Shown here: piece by piece, positions 41,440 through 53,317 of the stretch
Numbering within the stretch: the first letter of the stretch is position 1
How the letters are laid out: the number at the start of each line of letters is the position of its first letter
NCBI GenBank assembly: GCA_043228905.1
Contig: JBHGNT010000010.1
Coordinates: 19,964,001-20,028,000, forward strand
DNA length: 64,000 nt
Direction of reading: 5' to 3'
Source: Azolla caroliniana
Lineage: Eukaryota > Polypodiophyta
The notes under the pieces: generated by a model
Told to the model about the DNA's origin: nothing
The model's database searches: none
Seen by the model: the letters and a program-made list of their open reading frames with translations, nothing else
Position numbers and translations under genes: made by a program

Positions 41440-43449
41440 TCACTCCAGCATGGGGTGTCTTACTAGTCCGATCCTCTTCCGGCATGCATCCAGCTTGTCG
41501 GGTATGAACACTTTGGTCAGCATATCTGACTCGTTCTCGGCCGTGTGGAACTTCGTCAGTGCGAACTCCTGGTCATCTACTCTTTTCCGGATCCAATGAT
41601 ATCTTCGTTGGATATGCTTCGTCCGGGAATGGTAGGCCGCATTCTTGGCAAGATGGATGGCACTTTGACTATCACAATAGAGTCGCCGGATACCGAGATC
41701 TCCGTTGAAGTCCTTCATCCATAATATTTCCTTGCCGGCTTCCACAACTGCCATGTACTCCGCCTCCGTGGTTGACAATGCAACCGTCTTCTGCAACCTC
41801 GACTGCCACGAAACAGCTCCCCCTGCATATGTCATTACATACCTAGATGTAGACCGGCTGGTATCCACATCAGCCGACATGTCCAAATCGGTGAAACCGT
41901 CAAGTTGAGATTTTCCGGAGCCGAATCAGAGACACATATTTGAAGTGCCCTTCAAATACCGGAGTATCCATTTGACCGCGTTCCAGTGCTCCTTGCCGGG
42001 ATTGCTCATAAACAGTCTCACCACTCTGATTGCGTATCCAATGTCCGGTCGGGTACAAACCATTGCGTACATCAAGCTCCCGACGACAAAGGCATATGGA
42101 ATCTTCATCATGTCCGCCTTCTCTGCTTTCGTCTTCGGGCTTTGCTTACCGGATAGCTTGCAGTTTGCCGGAAGTGTCGATCCGACTAGTTTCGCATCTG
42201 ACATGTTGAACCGGTTAAGCACCTGTGTGACGTACTTCTCCTGTGACAGCCATAATTGCTTCGCTGACCGGTCCCGAATGATGTGCATCCCCAACATCTG
42301 TCTTGCCGGACCTAAGTCTTTCATTGAGAAGGTTCGGTTGAGAGCCTTCTTCAGCATCCGTATTTTTACTTGGTTCCGTCCGACGATCAACATGTCGTCC
42401 ACGTACAGAAGGAGTATCAGGAAGTTGCCTCTTTCAAACTTCTTCACAAACACGCAGTGATCGGCCTGCGTCTTGTGGTACCCTTGATCGGTCATGAAGG
42501 AGTCGAACTTCCGGTACCATTGCCGGGGGGCCTGCTTTAACCCGGTCACCGTGAAGGAATGCCATCTTCACATCTAGCTGCTCTACCTCGAGGTCCATGC
42601 TTGCCGCTATACTCAGCACCGTCCGGATGGAGGTCATCTTTACTACCGGGGAAATATGTCGTCGAAGTCCACGCCCTTCTTCTGTTGGAACCCCTTCACC
42701 ACGATCCTAGGTTTGTATCTCGGGGGGTTGCCGGCATCTCCCGGTTTCAACTTGTACACCCACTTGTTTCGGAGTTCCCGCTTTCCTTTCGGCAACTCCA
42801 CCAATTGGTACGTATGGTTCTCATGCAGGGAATCCATCTCATCTTGCATGGCACTTAACCATTTTCGGTTGTGGGTGTCTTCCTTCGCTTCTTCGAAGCT
42901 TTCCGGCTCCCCCTCATCGGTCAGCAGAATATGATCTGCATCCGGAAATCTCCGGGGGGCCCTTCTCTCTTTGAGAGGATATCTCCGTCTCTGGGCTTCG
43001 GTGACCGGCTCATCCATCTGCTCTTCATCCGAATCCGATTCGAGGTCTTGGCCGGTTCCGGTTTCAGCTTCCTCTACTTCTTCTTCAGCCTGTTCGGTAT
43101 CCTCACCGTAACTGGCTGGTCCCTTGAGTGCTAACCGGTCTCTTGCCAGTTGGGTCTGCTCATCGTAGAGCGGATCCTTACCGGTCGACTCGGAGTTCAT
43201 TATCTTCTTCTCCGACTCACAGTCGGCGAGCGTCTTGTTCTCCATGAAGATAATATCTCGACTCCGGAATACCTTCATGTCGACCAGGTCCCACACTCGG
43301 TAGCCGAACTCATCGTCACCGTAACCGAGGAATATGCATGGCCGGGTCTTTGGATCTAACTTTCCTTTCCGGTCCTTTGCTACATGCACGTACGCGAGAC
43401 ACCCGACCACCTTCAGTTGCCGGTAGGATACTTCCTTACCGGTCCACAC
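41440..43449 (-). pseudogene. B1 reverse transcriptase and RNase H
   Basis: Minus-strand order: integrase C-terminal extension with acidic linker (43449-42980), RT with LPKGKRELRNKWVYKLKPG and DVKMAFLHGD, then after a break near 42545 LKQAPRQWYRKF, LYVDDMLIVGRN and KDLGPARQMLGMHII. RNase H follows with DLDMSADVDTSRSTS, VALSTTEAEYMAVVEAGKE and YCDSQSAIHLAKNAAYHSRT. Compared with B2, about 100 bases of RT (IYIQQPEGFV region) are missing near 42545. A stop near 41925 separates RT from RNase H. YVDD is intact. Confidence 0.9.
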
Positions 43450-43452
43450 TCT

Positions 43453-44058
43453 CTATGGCGTGTCTCCGTCCAAGGGGACTGAGGGTGATCTATTTATCAC
43501 ATATGTCGCCGTCGACAGTGCCTCAGCCCAAAACTTCTTGGGTAGTTTTGCATGCGCTAGCATACTCCGGACCCTCTCCATTATAGTCCGGTTCATCCTC
43601 TCGGCGAGTCCGTTTAGTTCCGGCGTCTTCGGCACGGTAAATTCGAGCCGGATTCTCTTTGAGCGGCAGTACTCCTCGAACTGCCCCCGGTATTCTCCTC
43701 CGTTATCTGCTCGAACCGCCTTCAGCTTCCGGCTGGTTTCTCTTTCCAGTCTCGCGTGGAGCTCTTTGAAGACGGATAACACCCGATCCTTCGTCTTCAA
43801 CGGTGTGGCCCACAGCTTCCGGCTGTGGTCATCTATGAACGTCACGAAGTACTGCGCTCCGGCATGTGACTTTGTGTCTATTTGACACACATCCGTATGC
43901 ACCAACTCCAGTGGTGCATTACATCTCATCGGTGGCCTTGGTCGGAAGGAGGTCCGGTTCTGCTTACCGGCCAGACAATCAGTGCACTTCTCTAAGTGCA
44001 CGTTCTTCACTGGAATGAGGTTGTCGTCTGCAAGCCTCTTCATCCCCTTCCTGCTCAT
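43453..44058 (-). pseudogene. B1 integrase
   Basis: Reads KCTDCLAGKQNRTSF (end of the HHCC finger), LELVHTDVCQ, FIDDHSRKLWATPLK, VRADNGGEYRGQF and PELNGLAERMNRTIMERVR. The D, D and E catalytic positions are all present. The stop at 43453 arises where PQRVWTGKE of B2 has a TAG. Confidence 0.88.
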
Positions 44059-45056
44059 ATGACAGAGCCTCTTGTGCCACAGCTCACCGTGTTTACCTTC
44101 CGGGCCCGAGCCACAATCAGGCTCCTTTTGCTGAACTTCATGACACCGTTCCGGATGCTACCCGTGTAGCCCTCATCATCTAGCCGACTGGCTGATATCA
44201 GGTTCAGTCGAACCTCCGGAACGTGTCGGACATCCCTCAGCAGCAACTTGCATCCGGTTGGCGTCGACAGCCACACGTCTCCTATGCCGACAATTCGGCA
44301 TGTACCTTCATTCCCCATCCGGATACAACCGTGATCACCGACTGAGTAGGATGAGAAGCATTTCTGGTCCGGGGTAAGGTGGAACGATGCTCCGGAGTCT
44401 ACCACCCAGGTCATCTCGTCGCCGACAAGGTTTATCTCACTCTCCTCGGTGATGAGCATCAACTCCTCTTCACTTGCCGCGATTGCCGTCATTCCCTTCC
44501 GGTCTGGTCCCCTACGGTCTTTACCGTTTCGGTCCGGTGTCTGCTTCGAATCGGTACCATCGGATTCCTTGTCTTTACGGAAGTGCCGACAGTTCTTTTG
44601 GAAGTGTCCCGTCTTGCCGCAATAGAAGCAAGTAGGCCTCCCCCTTGACTTTGACCATGTCCCCGACTTCTACCGGTTCTGGAGACTACGGTTTCTATGT
44701 TATCCGCGTTCCGATTCGGTAAGGAGCGCTTTGGAGTCGGAGCTCATATCCTTATCTTTCTGACACGCCTCCTCATCCAGCAAGCTCGACTTCACTCTTG
44801 CTAGGGATAACCGTTTTCCTTCCGTCCCGGCGTTGCCCAAAGTGACGACCAATGTCTCCCAGCTATCCGGGAGGGAACAGAGCAGGAGTAGTGCTAGTAC
44901 TTCGTCGACGAGAGGTACTTCCAATGATGTTGCCTGGTGTATCAGCCCCTGGAAGGCATTCATGTGCTCCGCCATGCTGGAGCCATCTTTGTACCGGAGT
45001 CTTACTAGCTTCCGGAATACCGAAACTTGATTAACAACATTTTTGTTTTGAAACAT
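44055..45056 (-). pseudogene. B1 gag C-terminus and protease
   Basis: Gag reads QVSVFRKLVRLRYKDGSSMAEHMNAFQGLIHQ and LPDSWETLVVTLGNAG. The zinc knuckle CFYCGKTGHFQKNC sits near 44590-44630 in a frame interrupted by stops. Protease begins WVVDSGASFHLTP with the canonical D-S-G. The gag N-terminus has been deleted. Confidence 0.82.
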
Positions 45057-45135
45057 TATGCCGATCTTCTCCTAGAGCTCATGAGCCTTGCTCTCTTCAT
45101 TGAAGTTGTTGTACAGGCTCATGTTGATGAAGCAC

Positions 45136-45877
45136 CGTATGTACATAGAGAACGGGAAATGAAGAACGACACAATGGAAGAGAGGAGTACGCAGGATGTT
45201 TAACGTGGAAAACCCCAAACTAAGGGAAAAACCACGGCAGCCCACAGGCTGCAAACTATCACTAGGTTAGTATGTACAAAACAGTGAGTTCACGGAGGCA
45301 ACGACCTCGTGCTCACAATCTTCACCACAGGCGGCGGTTACAACAGAGGCGACGACCTCTTTCTCTCTCTCTCTCTCTGTACACTATTACGCGCTCTGAT
45401 CTCACGCAGACAAGAAATAACAACAACAGTAACTAAAAGTTTGCCCTAAGTCATATTTATACTAATATGACTTTTCGGCTATTTACAAATATAGCCTCGA
45501 TGGACTCTCAGAAACATATTTGCGAATATGTCTCTTCATCCGGTGAGCATTCCTCACCGGGTCTGCACCATCCAGCTCTCCGTAGCCGGGTACTCCTCAT
45601 CCGGTTTTCACCGGGTCTGCATCATCCAGCTCTCCGTAGCCGGGTGCTCCTCATCCGGTCTTCACCGGGTCTGCACCATCCGGCTCTCCGTAGCCGGGTA
45701 CTCCTCATCCGGTCTGCACCGGGTCTGCACCATCCGGCTCTCCGTAGCCGGGTACTCCTCATCCGGTCCTCACCGGGTCTGCACCATCCGGCTCTCCGTA
45801 GCCGGGTACTCCTCATACGGTTTCTTCATCAACACTTTTCTTCTCCCTTCCCATCCGGAGGGACCTGTCTCCCAACA
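45136..45877 (-). repeat. 5' LTR of copia-B1, U5 end deleted
   Basis: 742 bases ending CTCCCAACA. Five 54-bp units at about 45546-45815 and a palindromic TATA region at 45448-45473. Confidence 0.88.
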
Positions 45878-47184
45878 CCATCTTACTTGGGAGCCTACAA
45901 CGCGGAGATGGAGGAGCGTGGCGTAGACGAGGCGTTGAGGCTGGAGTTCTTCTGTCGGGTCGTAGCTGTCCGGATGCATGCGGAAGTAAAGGAGCTCCGT
46001 GAGGCTCATAGTTCGTGGGAGGCCTTCGAAGAGGCGCTCCTGAAGGCATACAGAGGATGGCGGAAGAGCCGGGGACGACACGAATTCGACCAGTGGGTAG
46101 CATCAGCAGAGACCCACCGGGGCGTGACGAAGGCTTCCAAGAGTTCGAGCGACGGCTTGCTCGGCTCCTGGAGCGGGAACAAGGTTTGGTGGGGATGGAC
46201 AAGGTCCTATTGTTCGTCAGGTCGATTGACCGAACGGATTGGGAGGCCATCGGGATTGAGCTCGAAGATGATGACGGAGCGAGTGGGCTTACAGAGGACT
46301 GGTCGAAGGTCGGAAGGGTGTGCCAACGGCTAGACAATGAGGGAGCCGAGAAGGCTAAGAGGAAGGCGTGCGACGGCATGCCATCACAGCGGGAAGAGGC
46401 CGAACGGCAAAGAGAACTGGCAAGGGTCGGCGTTGGGGCCAGGATTGCGGAGGCGTACGCAGCTCTCGAGGCGATGCTCGAGGAAGAGGAAAGATCAAGG
46501 CCGCAAGCCGAGACTGAGGAGACGGACTTGCCCCACGCGACGGCGGAAGATCGGTACGACGGTACCACGGGAGAGGGCGCGAAACAAAATGCCCTCTCGA
46601 TTTGTGGAGATAGAACGGCAAAGGACGAGGCCGAGATACTGATCGCGGAACCAGATAGTTGGGACCAGCGGTTTCGGGCGTGTCAGCCCGAAACCCCGGA
46701 AATTGGAGAAGCAAGCCCAGGCGGGGCTTGTGCGATCAGTAAGAACACGACCGCCGACCACGAAGAGTCGGTGGCTACGGACAAGGGCGTAAAACGGACG
46801 GGCGATTCTTTGTGTCTTCCCACACTTGCTCCCGGGACGATGGCAGTCGGGCCCGAGTGCCCACGTGAGTGCCATGCGGAGGAAGGCGGTGGCGGCGAAA
46901 GACCAAGAATCACCGGCGAGACGATACGGGGAAGGACGAACGGACCTGGACGAGAACCGGGCGGAGCGGACTCCCGGACGACCATTCTGGGAGGGAGGAA
47001 GAGAGCAGGCCTGAGAAGAGGCCGAGGAGACGGTACGTCGGTACCACGGGAGAGGGTGCGGAGTAAACCGCCCTCTCGGCATGCAGAGAAGGACGACCCG
47101 GGACAGGGTCAGGAAGACAAATCGGAGGCCCAAGGAGGATCCTTCACACTGGTTCTACAGAAACCGGCGGTCGGCCTAAAGTGA
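45878..47184 (+). pseudogene. Gag of element F, second part
   Basis: Directly continues the first part across B1 (TSD CCATC): YLGAYNAEMEERGVDEALRL, VRMHAEVKELREAHSSWEAFEEALLKAY. A frameshift near 46120 leads to a long open stretch (QEFERRLARLLEREQG, MDKVLLFVRSIDRTDWEAIG) ending at a stop at 47182-47184. The core parallels alpha Gag (IHAEVLEV..TWEEFE; LLFVKSVDALDKEKVG), so F Gag is a divergent relative. Unlike alpha Gag I see no CX2CX4HX4C knuckle; the tail is charged and Gly/Arg-rich. No protease or pol follows. Confidence 0.75.
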
Positions 47185-48690
47185 CGAATGGTGGCGGCGA
47201 GGGGACGAAGGCAAAGGGTTATGGATGGGTGGTCTACGGAGATCCTCACACAGATCCGGCGGTCGGCCCGAGAGTCGACGTGAGTCCTATAGGAAAGGAC
47301 GGCGGCGACAGGTGAACGTGATCAACAGAAGCGGCGGGGCAGGGAACCGAAGCCAGAAGGGGAGGTCCCACAAAGACACTCACACTGATTCGGCGGTCGG
47401 CCCGAGAGCCGGCGTGAGTCCTATAGGGGAGATCGGTGGCGGCAGGAGAACGTGATCGGACGACAAGAGGCGACGAACGGCAAGAGGTATCAGGCCAACG
47501 AGGCGGCCACAAACCAAATCGGACCTTTCGGCAAGGTCATTGGGCGTACGGAAGTCCGGTCCTACGGGATCCCCACACTTAACAAGAGACTCCGGCAGTT
47601 CGGCCAACGTGGCAACATGAGACCGAGAGAGAAGGTTGGTGGCGGCGGGAAATGAGACCTGACTACGCGGAAGACACGAGGAGAGTCTGGGAGGGACTTA
47701 AACAAAAGACATCTGGATCTCGGCAAGCGACGAAACGAAGACCGGTCTTATGGGACCCTCACACTGATCCGGAGACCCCGGCAGTTCGGCCAACATGGCA
47801 ACGTGAGACCTAGGGAGAAGGACGGTGGCGGCAGGGAACGGGACCCAACGACACGAGGTAGCGGATAGGGAGTCGGTATAATGGGGAGGACGAAGTGCGA
47901 AACCCTCACCGGCTGGTTACGGTTTCGGAAGGAGCCGGTAGGGGCAAACACGGGGAGGTGTGTCAGGCCGGAAAGGCACACCTGGGACGAAACAAGAGTC
48001 TCGCAAGTGGCCATCGCGGGCCGGATCGAAGCGTGACTGTGGAACGGTGTTTGGCGCGGGCGGAAGATGGCACAAGGGAGGTGTCGGGAACGAGGTGACG
48101 AGTGCATAGTGGACTGCACAGGGTCGGAGTCAGGGGATGACAAGAGAGGCCGGAGGAGGATCCTCCACACTCGCTTCATAGATCTCGGGAGCTCCGTCGA
48201 AGTAGCGAAGACTGACACGGCAAGCCCGGGGTGACAAGCTCCTGGGGGCGACGGGACGACGGCAATCAGAAGACTCGGGACCTGTTGCAGCAGCACGAAG
48301 ACGGCAAGGGCCAAGTGGGCTACTACGGGGTGTTCCCCAGATGTGGAGGACACCAGTATGCGGGTGAGCGGCGATGCACGATCTGGCCGGGAAAGGGGCC
48401 GACAAGGCGTGCAATGAACCGGAGTACGGCACAGGCAGTGCCAAACAACAAACAAGGGTATGTGGCATATGGAGGTGCCGGAGCAGAAAGGCGAGCGCGG
48501 AGATAGGTTGCGCGGTTCGGAGGTAGCGCGGAGAAGGCCAGAAAGGGATCCTCCACACCGTTCCGGAGACCATGGCGGTTCGAGCCGACGCGGCAATGTA
48601 AGACCATGGAGAAGGAAGGTGGCGGCGAAAGGACGAGGGCAATGCGAAACAACATGGGACGGCAATCAGGACGACGTGAATGATCAACGG
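47130..48690 (+). repeat. Degenerate tandem repeats replacing pol in element F
   Basis: A loose unit recurs near 47147, 47238, 47369, 47567, 47750, 48160 and 48540. It contains GATCCTCCACACT or variants, then CGGCGGTCGGCC or CGGCAGTTCGGCC, then GGTGGCGGC and an AACGTGATC/GACGACGG end. Spacing varies (about 90-400 bases), so units have been lost or expanded. No frame holds a recognisable pol domain. Confidence 0.65.
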
Positions 48691-48988
48691 AGGCCAAGCG
48701 GGCCGCTACGGGCGTTCCCCAAGCGGAGGACATCGGGCATACGACGGGGAGCGGGGCGTTCATACGGCCGAACAAGGGCCAACGGAAGTACGCGTACTAC
48801 GGAGATCGCGGTAGAGGACCCATCGACGGGTCGAACGAGCCTACAGGGAGGTAAACGCAAAGGAAGAACCGAAGCCGACGGATCAAACCGGCAGCGAGCC
48901 GGCATGCGGATTACGGAAGACCGGTTTCTCACCGGCCGAAATCTCTCACCCTTCACCAGATTTGGCACGTACCGGTGGACGTGCGGTT
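48691..48988 (+). other. Noncoding 3' internal region of element F
   Basis: No gene seen. It resembles the stretch between pol and the 3' LTR in copy D, sharing the GGCGCATGCCGGTGGATGCGCGG-like pattern just before the polypurine tract. Confidence 0.4.
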
Positions 48989-48989
48989 A

Positions 48990-49001
48990 GGTGGGGGCGG
49001 A
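48990..49001 (+). other. Polypurine tract of element F
   Basis: GGTGGGGGCGGA, one base from the alpha tract GGTGGGGGTGGA, directly before the 3' LTR. Confidence 0.8.
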
Positions 49002-49593
49002 TATCGTGGAGAATTTCGGCCAGAGGCAGAAACCGGGAAACATTGGCTACATCCGCGGGGTGCAGCATGTGTGCTCACCTGTGTACATTTAGTGTGAATA
49101 ACGAGGGCGCCTTTATGGCGCCGAAGAGTAGTCAAGTCGGGACAGACGATCCCCTGTAAGTCGGGATTTATCCCACATTGTAACTCATCCCTCTCCTTGT
49201 TCTATAAAAGGAAGGGAGCGCCCTTTGTGAAAGGGGTTGCCCATTTTGCGTTAGAGGGTATACCGTTAGATTTAGGGTTAGTTACATTTCTTCTTCTTCT
49301 TCTTCTTCTTCTTCTTCTCCACCTTCATGTTCGCTTAGGGTTTGCTTCAGGTCGTCTCCTTTGCAAGACCCCGCTAGGCGCGACAAGCCCGTGAGCTCTC
49401 CGACCGACGGTTTGGCAGCTGACGACTATTGTAACCTACCTTGGTCCGGCTCGAAGCCGGGGATGTATTCTTCCTTATATACATATACATTTGCGTCTGT
49501 CTGTGTATATTCGCGTCTCTATTGGTGTCGGGTGCTTCCCCTTTCCTGCGTTTCCTGTACATAAGGGCGTGAGTCGGGTCGGCCTATGTGTGT
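49002..49593 (+). repeat. 3' LTR of element F, left part
   Basis: Starts TATCGTGGAGAATTTCGG (TG to TA at the terminus) and matches the 5' LTR with scattered substitutions, a few per cent by eye. It is interrupted after TGTGT by copia-B2 and continues as 55152-55195. Confidence 0.9.
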
Positions 49594-50326
49594 TGACGGG
49601 AACTGGTCATTCCTTATGCACAAGGCTCGGCCACAACTGAGCTTAGAATGATGCACAGAAAACGGGAAATAAAAAAAAACACGACACAAAGAAGAGGAAG
49701 ATACACAGGAGGTTTACGTGGAAAAACCCCAAACTAGGGGAAAAACCACGGCAGCCCACAGGCTGCAAACTGTCACTATGTAAGAATGTACAAAATAGTG
49801 AGTTAACGGAGGCAACGACCTCGGACTCACGATCTTCGCCACAGGCGGCGATTACAACAGAGGCAGCGACCTCTTTCTCTCACTCTCTCTTTGTACAACG
49901 TTACATACTCTGTCTTCTTCTTGCACCAACAAGAAAATGACAACAACTCAATTCCTAAAAGTTTGCCCTAAGTCATATTTATACTAATATGACTTTTCGG
50001 CAATTTACAAATGTAGCCTCGATGGGCTCTCAGAAACATATTTACGAAAATGTCTCTTCATCCGGTTCATACCGGGCCTACACCATCCGGCTTTGCATAG
50101 CCGGGTACTCCTCATCCGGTTCATACCGGGCCTGCACCATCCGGCTCTCGGTAGCCGGGTACTCCTCATTCGGTTCTTACCGGGCCTGCACCATCCGGCT
50201 CTCCGTAGCCGAGTACTCCTCATCCGGTTCATACCAGGCCTGCAACATCCGGCTCTCCGTAGTCGAGTACTCCTCATCCGACACTGATCTTCTCCCTTCC
50301 CATTCGGAGGGACCTGTCTCCCAACA
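49594..50326 (-). repeat. 3' LTR of copia-B2
   Basis: 733 bases, TGACGGGAACTGG ... CTCCCAACA on the plus strand, with four 54-bp units (about 50060-50275) and the palindromic TATA region at 49970-49995. AACCCCCCCTTC follows: a minus-strand polypurine tract. Confidence 0.92.
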
Positions 50327-50336
50327 AACCCCCCCT

Positions 50337-51794
50337 TCACTCCGGCATGGGGTGTCTTACCAGTCCGATCCTCTTCCGGCATGCGTTCAGCTTGTCGGGT
50401 ATCAGCAATTTGGTCAGCATATCTGACCCGTTCTCAGCCGTGTGGATCTTTGTCAGTGCCAACTCTTGGTCATCTACTCTTTCCTGGATCCAGTGATACC
50501 TCCGCTGGACATGCTTCATCCGGGAATGGTAGGCCGCATTCTTAGCAAGGTGGATGGCACTTTGACTGTCGCAGTAGAGTCGGTATTCCTCTTGCCGGAT
50601 ACCGAGCTCTCCATTGAAGTCCTTCATCCATAATATTTCCTTGCCGGCTTCCACACCTGCCATGTACTCCGCCTCCGTGGTTGACAATGCAACCGTCTTC
50701 TGCAGCCTCGACTGTCACGAAACATCTCCCCCTGCATATGTCATCACATACCAGGATGTAGACCGGCTGGTATCCTCATCAGCCGACATGTCCAAATCGG
50801 TGAAATCGTCCAGTTGAGGTTTTCAGGAGCTGAATCGGAGACACATATTTGAAGTGCCCTTCAAATGCCGGAGTATCCATTTGACCGCGTTCCAGTGCTC
50901 CTTGCCGGGATTACTCATAAACCGGCTCACCACTTCGACTGCGTATCCTATATCCGGTCGGGTACACACCATAGCGTACATCAAGCTCCCGACGACAGAG
51001 GCATATGGAATCTTCATCATATCTGCCTTCTCTGCTTTCGTCTTCAGGCTTTGCTTACCGGATATCCTGGAGTTTGCTGGAAGTGTCGATCCGACCGGTT
51101 TCACATCTGACATGTTGAACCGATGAAGCACCTTTGTGACGTACTTCTCTTGTGACATCCATAATTGCTTCTTTGACCGGTTCCGGATGATGTGCATCCC
51201 CAACATCTGTCTTGCCAGACCCAAGTCTTTCATTGAGAAGGTCCGGTTGAGAGCCTTCTTCAGCATCTGTATTTTTACTTGGTCTCGTCCGACGGTCAAC
51301 ATGTCATCCACGTACAGGAGGAGTATCAGGAAGTCGCCTCCTTCAAACTTCCTCACAAACACGCAGTGATCGGCCTGCGTCTTGTGGTACCCTTGATCGG
51401 TCATGAAGGAGTCGAACTTCCGGTACCATTGCCGGGGAGCCTGCTTCAGTCCGTACAGGCTCTTCTTCAACCAACATACCAGGTGCTCCTTCCTTTTCTC
51501 CACAAATCCTTCCGGTTGCTGTATGTAGATCTCCTCTTCGAGGTCACCGTGAAGGAATGCCGTCTTCACGTCCAGCTGCTCTACCTCGAGGTCCATGCTT
51601 GCCACTATACTCAGCACCGTCCGGATGGAGGTCATCTTTACTACCGGGGCAAATATCTCGTCGAAGTCCAGACCCTTCTTCTGCTGGAACCCCTTCACCA
51701 CGATCCTGGCTTTGTATCTCCGGGGGTTGCCGGCATCTCCCGGTTTCAACTTGTACACCCACTTGTTTCGGAGTGCCCGCTTTCCTTTCGGCAC
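50337..51794 (-). pseudogene. B2 reverse transcriptase and RNase H
   Basis: RT is open from MPKGKRALRNKWVYKLK through VEQLDVKTAFLHGDLEEEIY, KSLYGLKQAPRQW, LYVDDMLTVGRD and KDLGLARQMLGMHII to NMCLRFSS, where a TGA falls (50823). RNase H continues after another stop near 50715 with VALSTTEAEYMAGVEAGKE, RLYCDSQSAIHLAKNAAYHSRM and ends GLVRHPMPE at 50337. It is the most complete copia-B RT here. Confidence 0.92.
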
Positions 51795-53188
51795 TCCACC
51801 AATTGGTACGTATGGTTCTCATGCAGGGAATCCATCTCATCCTGCATGGCACTTAACCATTTTCGGCTGTGGGTGTCCTCCTTCGCTTCTTTGAAGCTTT
51901 CTGGCTCTCCCTCATCGGTCAGCAGCACATGCTCTGCATCCGGAAATCTCTGGGGGGCCCTTCTCTCTCTGAGAGGATATCTCCGTCTTTGGGCTTCGGT
52001 AGCCGGATCCTCCATTTGCACTTTATCCGAATCCGATTTGGGGTCTAGGCCGGTTCCGGTCTCAGCTTCCTGTACTTCTTCTTCTGCCGGTTCGGTATCC
52101 TCACCGTATCCGGCTGGTTCTTCGAGTGCTAACCGGTCTCTCGCCGGTTGGGTCTGCTGATCCTTACCGGTCGACTCGGAGTTCATTATCTTCTCCTCCG
52201 ACTCCCAGTAGGCGAGCGTCTTGTTCTCCATGAAGATAATATCTCGACTCCGGAATACCTTCTTGTCGACCGGGTCCCACACTCGGTAGCCGAACTCATC
52301 GTCACCTTAACCGAGGAATATGCATGGCCGGGTCTTTGGATCTAACTTTCCTCTCCGGTCCTTTGCTACATGCACATACGCAAGACACCCGAACACCTTC
52401 AAATGCCGGTAGGACACTTCCTTACCGGTCCACACTCTCTGTGGCGTGTCTCCGTCCAAGGGTACTGAGGGTGATCTGTTTATCATGTATGTCGTTGTCG
52501 ACAGTGCCTCAGCCCAAAACTTCTTGGGTAGTTTTGCATGCACTAGCATACTCCGGACCCTCTCCATTATAGTCTGGTTCATCCTCTCGGCCAGTCCGTT
52601 TAGTTCCGGCGTCTTCGGCACGGTAAATTCGAGCCGGATTCCCTTCGAGCGGCAATACTCCTCGAACTGCCCCCGGCACTCTCCTCCGTTATCTGCTCGA
52701 ACCGCCTTCAGCTTCCGACCGGTTTCTCTTTCCACTCTCGTGTGGAGCTCTTTGAAGACGGATAACACCTGATCCTTTATCTTCAGCGGTGTGGCCCACA
52801 GCTTCCGGCTGTGGTCATCTATGAACGTCACGAATTACTGCGCTCTGGCATGTGACTTCGTGTCTACTTGACACACATCCGTATGCACCAACTCCAGTGG
52901 TGCATTACGTCTCATCGGTGGCCTTGGTTGGAAGGAGGTCCGGTTCTGCTTACCGGCCAGATAATCAGTGCACTTCTCTAAGTGCACGTTCTTCATTGGA
53001 ATGAGGTTGTTGTCTGCAAGCCTCTTCATCCCCTTCTCGCTCATATGACAGAGCCTCTTGTGCCACAGCTCACCGGCAGTGTCGGATGCCACGTTCACTT
53101 CTTCCGGACATAACCGGGCATTCATCAGGTACAGTCTGTTGACCTTCCGGGCCCGAGCCACAATCAGGCTCCCTTCGCTGAACTTCAT
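51746..53188 (-). pseudogene. B2 integrase and acidic linker
   Basis: Pre-integrase and HHCC region (GELWHKRLCHMSEKGMKRL, EKCTDYLAGKQNRTSF), LELVHTDVCQ, a stop near 52835, then FIDDHSRKLWATPLKIKD, VRADNGGECRGQFEEY and GLAERMNQTIMERVR, so D, D and E are present. A stop at about 52307 follows PCIFLG. The C-terminal linker is rich in Glu and Asp (ESTGKD, EEEVQEAETGTG). Its frame is lost at LVECRKES near 51790, next to the RT start. Confidence 0.88.
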
Positions 53189-53317
53189 GACACCGTTCTG
53201 GATGCAGCCCGTGTAGCCTTTATCATCTAGCCGACCGGCTGATATCAGGTTTAAACGAACCTCCGGAATGTGTTAAACATCCTTCAGCAGCAACTTGCAT
53301 CCGGTTGGTGTTGACAG

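Larger units (their letters stand above)
40537..45877 (-). mobile_element. Copia-B element B1 (antisense, 5' damaged)
   Basis: A full-span Ty1/copia insertion with CCATC at 40532-40536 and 45878-45882 as target duplication. The 3' LTR is 40537-41429 and the 5' LTR remnant is 45136-45877. A polypurine tract (AAGGGGGAGTT on the minus strand) lies at 41430-41440. By comparison with B2, a deletion of about 270 bases has removed the LTR's U5 end, the primer-binding site and the gag start, leaving ...CACCGTAT joined to GTACATAGAG near 45135. The element is dead. Confidence 0.93.

Noticed and set aside
40964-41507. Long reading frames on both strands across 41.0-41.4 kb (and 45.5-45.8, 50.0-50.4, 54.8-55.1 kb) encoding repeats such as RMRSTRLRRAGWCRPGED
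   Set aside because: The 54-bp unit is a multiple of three, so all frames stay open through the LTR minisatellite. The translations are a by-product of the repeat.
47225-48990. Several open frames over 60-300 codons on both strands in 47.2-49.0 kb
   Set aside because: They lie in GC-rich degenerate repeats of element F, overlap on opposite strands and have no domain. Long frames are expected by chance in such DNA.
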